From positions 62,001 to 126,000 of the forward strand of contig JAQMWT010000323.1 of the NCBI GenBank assembly GCA_029834535.1: a stretch of 64,000 nt of DNA, written 5' to 3'. Positions within the stretch are counted from its first letter, which is position 1; the number at the start of each line of letters is the position of its first letter. The notes below the pieces were generated by a model that was not told the origin of the DNA, searched no databases, and was given only the letters and a program-made list of their open reading frames with translations. Positions 30,830-41,115 of the stretch are shown here, one piece after another. Source of the stretch: Chrysophaeum taylorii. Lineage: Eukaryota > Sar > Pelagophyceae > Pelagomonadales > Pelagomonadaceae. A program made the position numbers and the translations under genes.

Positions 30830-32102
30830 CTAATCCGTCATCAAATGACCATCGGTGGTCACGTAAAAATCGATGGGCGCGCCAACAAAGGCGCTCTCAT
30901 TATCAGAAATGTCGCTCTCCGACGACACATCATCGACCAGCTCGGGAATCGAAGCTTCATCAACATAGGACTCAGGAGGCGAACCCAAATGTATAGCCAT
31001 AGCGTCAAGTGCATCATCGTCAAATCCACCAACTTGGACGTCAGCCACCGCATAGGACTCAGGAAGCGAACCAAAATATAAACTCATAGCATCAAGGGCA
31101 GGCAGCATCGTCAAATCCACCAGCGGAGAGGTCATCCACAGAATCGAGCACGTCCGCAAGGTCAGCGCCATCGGCAGTCTGAAGATCCGCAAGAGACTCG
31201 GCATCCGCCTCGGTGTCATCTATCCAATAGGGTGAGTCACGGTGTAGCTCCTGTTCAGCCGCGCGGCGCAGGATAGTTTCCAATTCGTTGCCTGTTAGCT
31301 CATCAATGACCTGTACGGAACCAGAACTGCAAGAAGGAACCGTGGACGCAAGTGACACATTAGCTCTCGACTGCTGCGGCGGTGTGCGATCCGAAACGCA
31401 AAGCACCTGTGGTGTTTTTGGTGCAACGTTTTTTTGGGGTGTGCTCGTTCAACTCGAGATACATGCCAGAAGGCGTCGGCTCGTCCGAGGACGCTCGCAC
31501 TGCGAAAGTAGCATCGCTCGAATGACCGGAGTTTTCATCGCGATCATCAAGACTCGCCCCGCATCATCGGGGTCGGAGTATGTACCCGCGTAATCGGTCG
31601 GCTCGGTCCGCGTATCATCATCGCGGCGGCGGGGACGTCGCGCGGTTCTTATCGTCGCAGACGCTTCGTCACTTCTGCTCTGCAGACGTCGGGGTTCTTG
31701 CCGGAATCTTCGGTTCTTGTCCTTCGATCGTCGGACTTCGGCGTCTTCAATCTCCTTCTTTCGGCGGCGCTCGAGCTTTTCATTCTCCTTGCGGCGGCGT
31801 CAGCTGAGTTCTTCTTTGAGCACGAGCAACTCGGCTCGCATAGCTTTTATCTCCTTTATCGTATCGTTTTCATCATCTTCTGCGACATCTGCGGTTCTCC
31901 TCCTTGCCGAACTGGTCTTATTCGCATGTCGCATGCCGGTCGGCGGCTGCCTCACCGGCGCATCATCATCATCATCATCATAGCAGCGCACTCGCGGTAC
32001 CTCTCGCACGCGCTCTTCATCGGTAAGTTGCTCGTCTCCCACCATCTCGGAGAGCGTATACATCGTCCTTCTCGGGATCGAGTATAAGAAATATCTTGAC
32101 AC
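30830..32102 (-). pseudogene. Gag-like region of the gypsy element
   Basis: Minus-strand frames encode a basic/acidic coiled-coil stretch (EIKAMRAELLVLKEE, then after a stop RRRKENEKLERRRKEIED) and a strongly acidic part with an imperfect internal duplication around GSxPESY (near 30980 and 31070). No zinc knuckle was seen. Position upstream of the protease argues for gag. It is interrupted by several stops. Confidence 0.5.
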
Positions 32103-32544
32103 GCCGTCTTCAAACTGCGGCTAATGAGTGCTCTCTCGCTCTTGGGCTCACGATAACGCCTTTTTGACACGAATCATCTCACGATCAGTCATAATAAAAC
32201 GCGTCAACGTCAATAAAAGACGTACGAAGATGTCCGCGATTCGGCGCTCCTCACGGCGCTCGTGGCTGGCCAAAATACCACCACATTCGCTGGTCACAAG
32301 CAGCGGAAACAAAGCGAGTTTTACGTGCCGTCGGCGACGCACGCTCGTACGGTCTGAAAACACTAGTACGAGATTCCGAAAAAAGGCGCGGACATGTCAA
32401 CGCGTAGGAGTCGGTCGTAATAGAGGGGCTCGGTGCTTGATCAGGGCACGCGGCACCACTCGGACCGTAGTGGTCAGCTCGAAACGGGAACACTTGGTCG
32501 TCGGCGCTCCGGTATAGAGTACCGATCTCATATCCTCCACCAAT

Positions 32545-32706
32545 TGCGGCAGTAAGCGAGACACCACTGGCTCAGGGGTGTGTGGTCACCTAGACACGCT
32601 GGCACCTCTAGAACCCGAGGTAAACGCGCTAGGCAGGGGGGTGCCTCGCTGCCACCACAAATGACACGCTCGCCAAGACCTCAAAGTTGAGGCTGGGGGA
32701 TGGTTG
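32545..32706 (-). repeat. Direct repeat, probable 5' LTR part
   Basis: Same ~160-bp sequence as 23995-24158 in the same orientation, with about 10% differences (for example TGCGGCAG for TGTGGCAG at its left edge). The divergence between the pair indicates an old insertion. Confidence 0.55.
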
Positions 32707-33535
32707 AAGAGAAATCTGCTGCTTCTTACCCTTATCCGTCCGTTGAGAGCGTGATCTCTTCCTTACCTTTCTTCTTCCTTTCTACACAATCAAATAGTCC
32801 TCTGATTTGTGCCTACGCTCATCATCATGGTCTAGCGCGTCCCGAGGTATGTAGCACTATACACTTTACCTGTCTCGTGTAGTTCTAGATGCCGCCTGTC
32901 GTGTTCTGAGGATATAGGGAACATACCTTTTCATTCCCTGAATTAAATACTTCCAGACGTTCACGATGAGACGGGATGGTTTCCCAGGTGACTTACCACT
33001 GCTTGCTAAATGCTCTGCAGAATATGGGCCCAGGCGGGTCCCTGAGAAACCATGTGTCAACATGCACGTAACCTATGGGTATTGGACTGTTACCGCGCCA
33101 GTCCAGCCTCGACATGTGACACGCTTGTCAATATATAGCCATTACCATTGGGCTGTATATAGCATATTTTTTTGCACACGTGATCGTGTAACCTTGTGTG
33201 CACCTGTTCATAGTATCGTATTGTCATGTCAATGTTGATGTGTGTGTAATTGGCTAACCTGTACTCTTGCACACATGTTATGGAATATTTTGGGTACGTC
33301 CACTCGTACATTCCATGGCAATGCACTTAACAAGCTCCTTAAGAGCACCAAAACTAACCAGCTGCCTGAGTGACTACGCTTAGCGACACTACTCTGGACT
33401 CACAGCTTGCACAGTCGTCAAATAGACATCTTTCGATCGAAAACGATGAGTGTACATAAACACCGATAGACAGACCCCCTTAGAATGTCTAGACAGTGTC
33501 AACTGCGTGACTGAACCCACAGGTTCCCCGTCAAC
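32707..33535. other. Probable 5' region of the copia element
   Basis: AT-rich, non-coding. TATATAG-like motifs at about 33134 and 33157 and an imperfect inverted repeat (ATGGTTTCCCAGG near 32973 facing CCCTGAGAAACCAT near 33041) suggest a transcriptional control or LTR region for the copia remnant that follows, but no second LTR survives to prove it. Confidence 0.35.
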
Positions 33536-33540
33536 TGCTA

Positions 33541-34676
33541 TGGCAGAACACGCAGCACGAGCCGCACCCAAGGCGATCACAGGTGCGGATATATTGAAGC
33601 TCGAAGCTCCTGTAGTTGAATTTCTTAACGACGGAAATCGATTTCAGCTTCAGACCCGCAAGGTATCCTTGCAAATAAAACACATTAAGCAATTACTACG
33701 GTCCAGTCATGCCGATGCTTTCCTCGAGTACGACTCGTGCGAAGCATATACTCGGTCATGCAAGGACTACGAGATCCTCCGGAATCAAATTCTCGATCGC
33801 GTTTTCCTGGAATGGAAGACCGATAGGGCTGCTGATCTCTGTTTAGCTGTTGATGAATTGCCCCCTGAGTATCAGGAAAGGCCGTGCGAGGGCATCCGCC
33901 ATCCCGGCGTAGGTTGGTACCTATTCGCCTCCCGGGCGGGCCGGTTGGCAGCCGGAACGTTCGCAGTGGGACGGTGTATGGCCGGGGGGCGAAGACGGAA
34001 GGTTATCGACGAGTTGGTTGTCAGTCACATCGCGGTCTCCTCGTCGCATGGCGACAAGCTTGATGGTCACTCTCCGCCGACCGACCTTTCGGCGCTCCTC
34101 GTCTACAGGCCCGTGATTCCGGACTGGCACCTGTCGGTCCGGCCTGGCTCCCATGCTCGGGAGAGGTCTGAAGTTAGTTAGTTAGTTATCAGGAATGGCA
34201 TTTCACCAACGAAGCTTTCCCTTTTATCTGATGCAGAAGTAGCTCAGCTAGCTACTGCCTGTTACGACTATGAAGTCAAGGCATTACGTCCTGAAATCAA
34301 TGCTCGTTTCTTAGAAGAGGAACGAATCTTAAATCGCGCGCACCCGAAGGCACTAGCTTTCGACACCCGTGTTCGTGCCCCTGTTACCATGTTTTCGTTA
34401 ACTGCTGCTGACTGGCACACTTATCAGAACACGTACGCTACATTCTTGCATACTTACTTCAATCTTGAAAGTGTTGGAAAACCGGCACTTGCGGCCTGGC
34501 CCGCCATCAGTGAGGTATACAACAAAAGTTATTTACCCAACAAGGCTCGAGCTATTATGCTCATCGCCTTTAGTCACTACGAGTCTGTTACGACTACTGA
34601 TGTGTCCTATTTGAAACAGCAATTTAACTCTATTGTTTATAATCCTATGTCCATGTATTTATCGAAGCTGTCCTAG
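33541..34676 (+). pseudogene. Copia-type gag remnant, interrupted by a SINE-like insert
   Basis: An open frame from ATG 33541 encodes a gag-like helical protein (LQTRKVSLQIKHIKQLL). At 33870 it is cut by the 308-bp SINE-like insert. After the second target copy the coding signal resumes to 34676 in a frame that no longer matches simple excision, so a further indel has occurred. The region RAHPKALAFDTRVRAPV to MSMYLSKLS has the helical character of copia gag. Assignment rests on position upstream of the copia RNase H at 35150. Confidence 0.5.
33879..34186 (+). repeat. SINE-like element with GTTA tail inside the gag remnant
   Basis: 308-bp copy of the family, flanked by a perfect 9-bp target duplication TATCAGGAA (33870-33878 and 34187-34195). 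It starts AGGCCGTGCGAGGGCATCC and ends in three GTTA units. Its high similarity to 22796-23128 over about 300 bp implies that both inserted recently. Confidence 0.88.
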
Positions 34677-34854
34677 CATTTAGGCAAGTCTCTTACCAAC
34701 AAGAAGCGTCTGTCCAGGATCCGGAAGATGAGCGATCCAACCACATAGGAAGCACGAAAGCTGCGCACGCGAAAAATTGACAGGCACAGCTTAGTTGTGG
34801 CGGGTGAAATGCGCGATGGAACGCGAGTCGCTGGTTTTACCAAAACCGACAAGC

Positions 34855-35145
34855 ACAACGAGGAGAGGATCAACGAATAGGTGAAAATGCACAACGGGGA
34901 GTGGATCAACGAATAGCAGAAAATGTAGAACGGGGAGTGGATCAACGAATAGCTGAAAATGCACAACGGGGAGTGGAGGAGCGACGAGGGGAAAAGACAA
35001 CGAGGAGGGGAGCAACGACGAGGTGAAAATACAGAACGAGGGGAGGAGCAACGACGAGGGGAAAATACAGAACGAGGAGAGGAGCAACGACGAGGTGAAA
35101 ATACAGAACGAGGGGTTGAGCAACGAATAGCGGAAAATACAGAAC
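34855..35145 (+). repeat. 36-bp minisatellite
   Basis: Tandem units of about 33-45 bp. The last four are 36-bp copies built on AACGAGGGGAGGAGCAACG plus ACGAGGGGAAAATACAG. In one frame the right-hand units would code for a 12-residue repeat RGEEQRRGENTE. The left-hand units contain stops. It lies inside the copia remnant. Confidence 0.85.
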
Positions 35146-35382
35146 GAACTCGCCCGCTCCTCTTTTGAAGCTGAATTGCTCGCTCTTTACGCCGCTACTG
35201 CGGAGCTCTCTTGGCTTCTCAAACTTTTTAATGCCTTTGATCTCCCTCGTCACACGGTCCCAATGTATGTCGATAACAGCACCACCGTCACCCAAGTCCG
35301 TCACAACCTTAGCGATATCTTCACCCGTAGTACGGCAGCTCCTCCCTTCCTCCGGCTTCGTGCTCGTTACCTCACCTCGTGA
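35146..35382 (+). pseudogene. Copia RNase H remnant
   Basis: Encodes SSFEAELLALYAATAELSWLLKL followed by VPMYVDNSTTVTQV, the end of Ty1/copia RNase H (usual AEY-AL-A-TEL-WL and YVDNQSAI). Nothing of integrase or RT is seen between gag and this piece, so the element has lost its centre, replaced by the minisatellite. Its 3' end is cut by the inverted non-LTR copy. Confidence 0.7.
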
Positions 35383-35773
35383 CTTCACCCTGATATCTCC
35401 CGTCTCTTTCTGCCACACTGTCTCTCCTGACGTCTTTAAATGTCGACTCCTGACGTCGTTAAATGTCGACTGCTAAGAGGGGTGTGTGTGTGGGGAGCAT
35501 GAAGGATGTGGGAGGGTTTGTGGGGTATGAGGGATGTCTCTGACGGGCGGAGATAAGTACGCGGGACCTAGTCGGGGTCATCGCCGAGGCGTGGGGCAGG
35601 CGAAGAGAGGACGGGCCCCGCCCGTAGGTCGTACGCATGCTGCCGCCTGACGTATGTGCGACGAAGGGTGACGTCCTGCTGGGATCGGGCGGCCTGGGTG
35701 GGGTTCCCCGAGGCGGCGACATGGGTGAGGGCGGTGAGGGCGCAGCGAGCCCGGCCTAATGCGTTGGCGATCC

Positions 35774-36109
35774 TGTGGCGGCAACTCCCGCCCCCTAAGG
35801 CTTACCCCTCTTACAGGGCCCCCCTTATCAGGGGCACCCTACTCCGTTCCGATGATGTCAGAGGTTTCTATGACATCATCTTCCTTTTCCGTGACATGTG
35901 TCACCCTGATTTCTGATTTTCGATTATCCTTGATCATAAAGCAACAGCCGATCCTCAAGTTGAGAGGACCAGGCACGGAAGTTGTTTGTGGTCGTGTGGC
36001 GGGAGAACGGCCATCCTCGTCCAGTGATTCCACCAAGGGCACGGACGCGAACGGCGAGCCAGGATTCGAAGGCACGCCAGGTAGCCCCTAAAATTCTCCT
36101 TACGCCACA
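35774..36109 (-). mobile_element. Solo LTR
   Basis: A 336-bp insert beginning TGTGGCG and ending CGCCACA, flanked by a perfect 5-bp duplication GATCC (35769-35773 and 36110-36114). The empty site is seen intact in copy A at about 15507, which proves the insertion. TG...CA ends with a 5-bp duplication are those of LTR retrotransposons. No internal coding region remains, so it formed by LTR-LTR recombination. It does not match the ~160-bp repeats of the gypsy element. Confidence 0.88.
35851..35904. promoter_or_regulatory. Two palindromes within the solo LTR
   Basis: A 10-bp perfect inverted repeat, GATGATGTCA facing TGACATCATC with a 10-bp spacer (35851-35880), is followed by the perfect 14-bp palindrome GTGACATGTGTCAC (35891-35904). 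Paired TGACA half-sites of this sort are typical dimeric transcription-factor sites (bZIP-like); which factor is unknown. Confidence 0.55.
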
Positions 36110-37333
36110 GATCCCCCACTCACGGTAGATGCGGCGAGTTTGGGCCGCCTTTGCCTCTGTGAAGTTGGCGCAGCCGCTTGTCACCCAGGTTCGCGCAGCG
36201 ATGCGCTCTGCGCATGTTTGGGCGAGAGCGTGGCACGCCGTGCTGGCCTCACCGAAGGCACCAAAGACGAGGCCGGCGGCGGTGCCGTAGCTACGTAGCC
36301 GCTGTTCGACAGGGCCCAAGAAGCCAGGCGGTGGTGCTGTGCCCGGCTGGGGGATGATGGCGTCGATGCCGCGGGCGTGAGCGAGGTATTCGGAGTGGAC
36401 TTGCGCTGCGCGCCGATCGACAGGCGACGGGTGGGAGGGATGGAGGGCGTGGGCGGTGTACAACGAACCCCAAGCGAGGGTTTTGATGTCGTAGAGTTGC
36501 TCCTTGTTGTCGAGCGTGGTGAGGATGTCTGGGACGACTTGACGTCGGGCGAGATTGCCTCGGTACCGGCCGTAGAGGCGCGTGCGAATGGTAGGGGCGA
36601 CGACGTCAGCAAAGATGCCGAAAACCTCGGACAGGGCTGGGATGCCGGCCTCTTTGACGCTGCCGTGGACGCAGTCGAGCTGGCCGTCATGCCAGGTGGT
36701 CCGCGCTCCTCCGCGGTTGACAAGGTTGGCCTGCGTGAGAAGCACCTTGCCGTGAGCGTCGAGAACGACGTCAGTGCCCAGAATGCGAGTGCCCACGAGG
36801 CCCAAACAAGCTGGAGAGGGGTAGCCAAAGTACTGGGCACTTATCTCAGCCCAGCAGCGGTTGGGGATTTGAAGGCCAGAGCTGGGCCACGAGCTGATAA
36901 ACGTGGTCGAGAAGCGATCCCATGAGGACGCCGCTACTCGAAGTGCTTCGGTGATGGGAAGGGTGGCCGCAAGGCGCTGGAGTGCAGTGGCCCGAGCTGT
37001 CTCGCGCTGGGAGGTTAGAGCACGCTGGAGTTGGGGTATGAGCACGGGTGTCGAGATGGTGGGGTCGACGAGGACGCCCATGGAGACGAATTCGTGGGAG
37101 AGAGGACCGTCGACGAGATGAACGTTGGCGGGGTCGCCGGAACCAGCGCTGCCGTGGGAAGCCAGCGTGGTACGGAGATCAGCCCGAAGTCCGTCCCACG
37201 CAGTCTCGAGTGCTCGCCCCAGGGGGCAACCGGATGCGAGGAGGTGGTGCCAACGGTGCAACTCGTTACCTGTGCGAAAAGAAGTGGCACCCAGGACCGA
37301 GGCGAGGCGGGGGAGGTAGCCAGGGACCTCCAG
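36110..37333 (-). pseudogene. Retrotransposon polyprotein C-terminus with restriction-like endonuclease motif
   Basis: About 400 codons read leftwards without a stop, until the solo LTR adds foreign sequence. The N-terminal part (GYLPRLASVLGATSF, LQIPNRCWAEISAQYFGYPSPAC) resembles the post-RT region of algal and dinoflagellate retroelement polyproteins. The centre has P-D-I-L followed by Y-D-I-K-T, matching PD-(D/E)XK nucleases, as in restriction-like endonuclease retrotransposons that cut their target with this domain. A conserved FGAFGEAS follows. RT itself is missing here. The coding region continues past the solo LTR at 35773-35574. Confidence 0.65.
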
Positions 37334-37420
37334 GTTAGGATCTGTCGATTAGTAGTTAGGACTTACTGGGGTTAGAGATTGGGACTAGGTGAACTTACAC
37401 TGGCCTCCACTTGTTATTAT
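37334..37420 (+). repeat. Helitron-terminus scrap
   Basis: GATCTGTCGATTAGTAGTTAGGA, the inverted terminus of the units at the window ends, is directly joined to CTTACTGGGGTTAGAG and GGTGAACTTACACTGGCC, which belong to the spacer repeat. It is a small fused head/tail remnant lying at the broken 5' edge of non-LTR copy B. Confidence 0.65.
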
Positions 37421-37435
37421 TATTATTAGTTTGTT

Positions 37436-37506
37436 TTTAAATGTCGACTGCTAAGAGGGGGGTGTGTGTGGGGAGCATGAAGGATGTGGGTGGGTTTGTG
37501 AGGTAG
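37436..37506 (-). repeat. 71-bp 3'-end copy of the non-LTR element
   Basis: Only the 3' terminal ~70 bp (ending CAGTCGACATTTAAA on the minus strand) flanked by a perfect 12-bp target duplication TATTAGTTTGTT (37424-37435 and 37507-37518). It is the clearest evidence of extreme 5' truncation in this family. Confidence 0.85.
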
Positions 37507-37774
37507 TATTAGTTTGTTGGTTCGGTTTCAGTTGCTAGACTGGGTCGGGACGCTGCTGCTCCGAAAAACGTTATTATTATAAAACATAGTAACGACGTAC
37601 GTTACCGTTAAAATCAATCGTAGGCGTTACGTTAATATTACGCTAGCCCGAATAAATAATTCAGGAGGCTTCTGTAGTTCCGAAAATTGTGGCAACACTG
37701 TGCAGCGCCCCCTCGCGCGCACGGAAGGGGTAAGGTTGAGGGAAGGTATTCGCGTTTGCCACAGCGCAAGAAGG

Positions 37775-38704
37775 ATGAACGACGATACGAAACGAAGAGT
37801 TCTGTTAATCCTCATCGAGTTGCGCGCGGTCGCGATCCTCAACGGCGTAGATGACGAGGACTTGACGCTGGACGAGAAAGTGGCCGTGCTGAGCAAGATG
37901 GTGGACCGCAGGGAGGAATGGCTCTTGGGGTTGCTCGAGGGCGTTTCCGATGATGCGCTCGACGCCTTGGCGCGCAAGCGCGTCGAGGACCAGGGCTGCC
38001 TCGTCGAAATTTCCAAGCTTTTCGACAAGGTTGGCGTTGAGAACCACGTGCGCGAGCTCCTCAAGGTGATGGTGCCCGGAGGCGCTTTCGAGCCCAAGGT
38101 CGACGAGAACGTCGAGTTGCCAAACGGCGTGCGCCCGTCGTCGACCGAAAACTCGGACAAAGAGCTCGTGACCTTTGTCGAACTCGGCGCCATCAACTGG
38201 ATCGACTGGTTGCTCGAGCGATATGGTCATCTCCGATCTCGCGCGTGCGACGTCGCGGGCCGGGTCGGGTCGCTAGAGGTGCTCAAGTGGGCGCGCGCAA
38301 GCGGGTATCCTTGGCACGCGTGGACGTGCTCTGCGGCAGCTCGCGGGGGCCATCTCGAAGTCCTCAAGTGGGCGCGAACCAACGGATGTCCGTGGGACGC
38401 AGACACGTGCTCGCACGCGGCTATCGGCGGACACCTCGATGTCCTCGAATGGGCGCGCGCCAACTCGTGCCCTTGGGCCGATGACGTTTGCTTCCGCGCG
38501 GCGGAGAACGGTCATCTCGACATCCTCAAGTGGGCGCGCTCTCACGGGTGTCCCTGGAACGAAGCGTGCTCGTGGGCCGCCTTGAACGGTCATCTCGAGG
38601 TGCTCCAGTGGGCGCGCGCAAACGGGTGCCCTTGGAATAAGGCCTTGTGTGCCACTTCGACATCCCCCAGGGTCCGCGCTTGGGTGCTCGCGCAACCGGA
38701 CTAG
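37775..38704 (+). CDS. Ankyrin-type repeat protein (WARxxGCPW class)
   Basis: A 309-residue protein. The N-terminal ~165 residues are helical with no known domain. From about residue 170 five to six ankyrin-like repeats follow on a 27-28-residue pitch, each with GHLEVLKWARxxGCPW and an alanine pair (CSxAAxxGH). This repeat variety is expanded in stramenopiles, some other protists and giant viruses, where it serves as a protein-binding scaffold. Transcript start unclear: the frame is open to 37700. A recent host gene or an endogenised viral gene are both possible. It is flanked by transposon debris on its left. Confidence 0.75.
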   Translation: MNDDTKRRVLLILIELRAVAILNGVDDEDLTLDEKVAVLSKMVDRREEWLLGLLEGVSDDALDALARKRVEDQGCLVEISKLFDKVGVENHVRELLKVMVPGGAFEPKVDENVELPNGVRPSSTENSDKELVTFVELGAINWIDWLLERYGHLRSRACDVAGRVGSLEVLKWARASGYPWHAWTCSAAARGGHLEVLKWARTNGCPWDADTCSHAAIGGHLDVLEWARANSCPWADDVCFRAAENGHLDILKWARSHGCPWNEACSWAALNGHLEVLQWARANGCPWNKALCATSTSPRVRAWVLAQPD

Positions 38705-38776
38705 GCTCGTCGGCAAATTAATTTTACTCCCGTAGTCTGTTGTTACTAGGGAGCGCGCGTCTAGTTGGCGTGGCTT

Positions 38777-38807
<31 letters not shown>

Positions 38808-39197
38808 TATCGACGAATCTTCGGACACCTCGCCCGGCGGCGGCCGAGCGAGATTGTCCAGCAAGTCCGCAGCGTCGTAAGCGGGGCGCCCCCCGATGTG
38901 TTTCCAGGCCATTAATTTTAAGAAAACAAAAACGGACGAGGCCTTCTGCCGCCACTTAACTAACTTTTATTGCGACGACGAGATTATTTTTCTCGTCGCA
39001 ATCAGCAGCAACAAGACTGCGTCATCACTAGCGGCAGCAGCACTAATACGACAGTCCCAAAGGGAGGGAGGGAGGGAGGGAGGGAGGGAAGGACACCCCT
39101 TTCACATCAGCAGCTCCTCGGAACCGAACAAGTTAGTTTTCCAGAATGCTAGTAGGACCAGAGTCACGATCCTTAACCCCAGGAATTTGTTCGGACG
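38705..39197. other. Intergenic region with microsatellites
   Basis: Contains a (CTT)n run at 38774-38806 and a (GGGA)n run at 39060-39088. It should hold the promoter of the exostosin fusion. No gene is recognised. Confidence 0.5.
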
Positions 39198-41115
39198 ATG
39201 GTTAGTCCGTTGTTGTTGTTGTTGGTAGTGTTTTCCGTCGTTGCGTCGGTGGTGCGACTGCGCGTCCAGGATGATGATGTTCAGGAGGTCCCTTTAGAGT
39301 TCTCGCGGGACGACAATCTCTGGGACGTGGCGCGGGAGTTGTTGGTCGCGAGGCGGGGCGCGTTGATTCAGAATCTCAGCACCGCCGCGGTCGTCGCGCG
39401 CATGCGCGAGGCGCTCGAGTGCGGGATCACCGAAGCGCCGTACGCCCTGGCGCGCGGCGGCGGCGTGTGGTCCGTCGAGGCGCCGCGCGTGGTTGTGACG
39501 TCGAGGCAGACCGACGAAGACGCTCTTCCTTTGCCGAACAACTTTGTAGCCGTCGCTCCCGAGGAGGTCCCGAGGGCCGTGCTCGAGTTGCTCGCGCTCG
39601 GGAAGGAGGTCTTGTACGCGCCGGAGGACATAGCCGTTGTTGGAAATCTCTGGAACGAATCGCCGTGCTCCGTGATCTCGTCCGGCGACGCGGTCGCTTT
39701 CCGGCCCGACGCCCGGGGGCTCGTGGTGGCCTCCTACTGGAGCGCCGCCTCACCAGAGTGCTCGGTTGCGGAGGGGCTCGAAGCCGCCCTGAATCGCGCC
39801 CGGCGGGTGTTTCCGGGACACGACGAGGGATTGGCGTGCGCTTCTCGTCCGTGGAAGCTGTTCGTTCCCCGGGAATGCTGGGAAGCCCCCTGGATCCTGC
39901 GGCTCGTGTCGCTCGTCGACGTGGAGGTCATCGAGGACGCGGCGACGACCCTCGAAGATAAGTCGATTCTGGTAATCAACACGCATCGCGCGACAGAACT
40001 GGCCGCGCCGCGAGGCGCGCGCGTCGGGATATTTCTTATCGACGAAACCCTCGCCTTCCCGGAGGAAGCGGCCTCGCGCTTCGCCTTTGTGGTGCGCGTC
40101 GGGTTCGGCGACGTGACGGACGCGGGGGGTCCCCGGTCCGGCCAGCTCGTCGTTCCGTTGGGTCCGCCAGATTTCGAACGAGAGGCGCCTCCTCCGTTCT
40201 CGTCGTCGTCGGGCCGGCGGTTTTTGTGGGTCTTTTTCGGGCGTGTCCAGAACCAGGCGCGCGCGCGCATGCTTTCCATGTTCATCGAGCTCGCCGACCG
40301 GCGCGGCGCCGAGTATGCTTTGCGAACGACGGCAGGCCTCGACGACGAGGGTTTGCGCGCGTGGCGCGAGGGCGATGCTTGGGACCTCGCGCCGAATTCG
40401 ACCTCCTGGCGCGCGGGCCAGGCGGCTTCTGTTTCCCGGGACGAGTACCGCGTGGTCCTCCGAAACGCCGTCTTTGTTCCGAGCCCGACCGGAACGCACC
40501 ACGAGTGTTACCGGGCTTACGAGGCCCTCGAGGCGGGCGCGATTCCCGTCGTTTCTACGAATTATTATCGACGTTGGTTCGGCGCCCCCTTCCCGATCGT
40601 TTCCGACTCGCTCGACGCGATAGAGACACTCCTAGAAAACCCCAAAAATATCGCCCGCCTCGCCGACGACTGTCGAGCCTGGTGGGACGAAGCGAAACGA
40701 CACTATCCGCGCCGCGTCAAGGCTTTTCTTAACAATCCTCTTCAGCAGCAGATCCCGAGATGCGATTCGGTCTTGACTCTCGTAGTCCACGCCAACGGCG
40801 TGCCCTTCGACCTCGAGTTCCCGAGCCGAGCGAACGACGCCGACCTCCGCACTATCGCGCAAAATTTTGCGACCACCCGCTCCCTCCGCCTCGGCGTCGG
40901 CTGCGACTCTCCTACCTGCGTCCGAGACCATCTCGTCGCCGCCATGAGGAATGCCTCCAACGATGTCTGCGGCCAAAATATCCTCCTCGCCGCCATCCCC
41001 GGCTCCGGCGAAACCCAACTCGCAAACCTCCTGCGACACTACCTCGGCTGGGAACGCGTCGTGATCACTCACCTCCCTTTCGACGACGACGACGACGACG
41101 ACGACGAGAATAATA

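Larger units (their letters stand above)
23995..32706 (-). mobile_element. Decayed Ty3/gypsy-type LTR retrotransposon
   Basis: About 8.7 kb bounded by two direct repeats of ~160 bp (23995-24158, 32545-32706). Read on the minus strand the order is a gag-like acidic/coiled-coil region, a retropepsin-like domain, an unassigned segment, reverse transcriptase, RNase H, then integrase with an H2C2 start. This is the Ty3/gypsy gene order (integrase last). Every domain is broken by stops or frame changes. Composition is distinctly more AT-rich than the host genes. A SINE copy inserted later at 24567-24671. Confidence 0.82.
35459..37333 (-). mobile_element. Non-LTR element copy B, with PD-(D/E)XK nuclease domain
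   Basis: Inverted relative to copy A and longer at its 5' side. The 3' end is the same GTCGACATTTAA. The 5' side stops abruptly at 37333 against a Helitron-terminus fragment, although the frame is still open, so it has been truncated there. A 336-bp solo LTR (35774-36109) interrupts it. At 35424-35434 and 35447-35457 the 11-bp string CTCCTGACGTC is repeated around a 12-bp scrap of the same 3' end, suggesting repeated insertions at one site. Confidence 0.8.

Noticed and set aside
36000-36090. TTCGAATCC resembling a tRNA T-loop on the minus strand
   Set aside because: No matching T-stem, anticodon or acceptor arms; it lies in the solo LTR.
23995-36109. Idea that the 336-bp solo LTR belongs to the gypsy element at 24-32.7 kb
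   Set aside because: Apart from the first six bases TGTGGC the sequences do not align, so they are different families.
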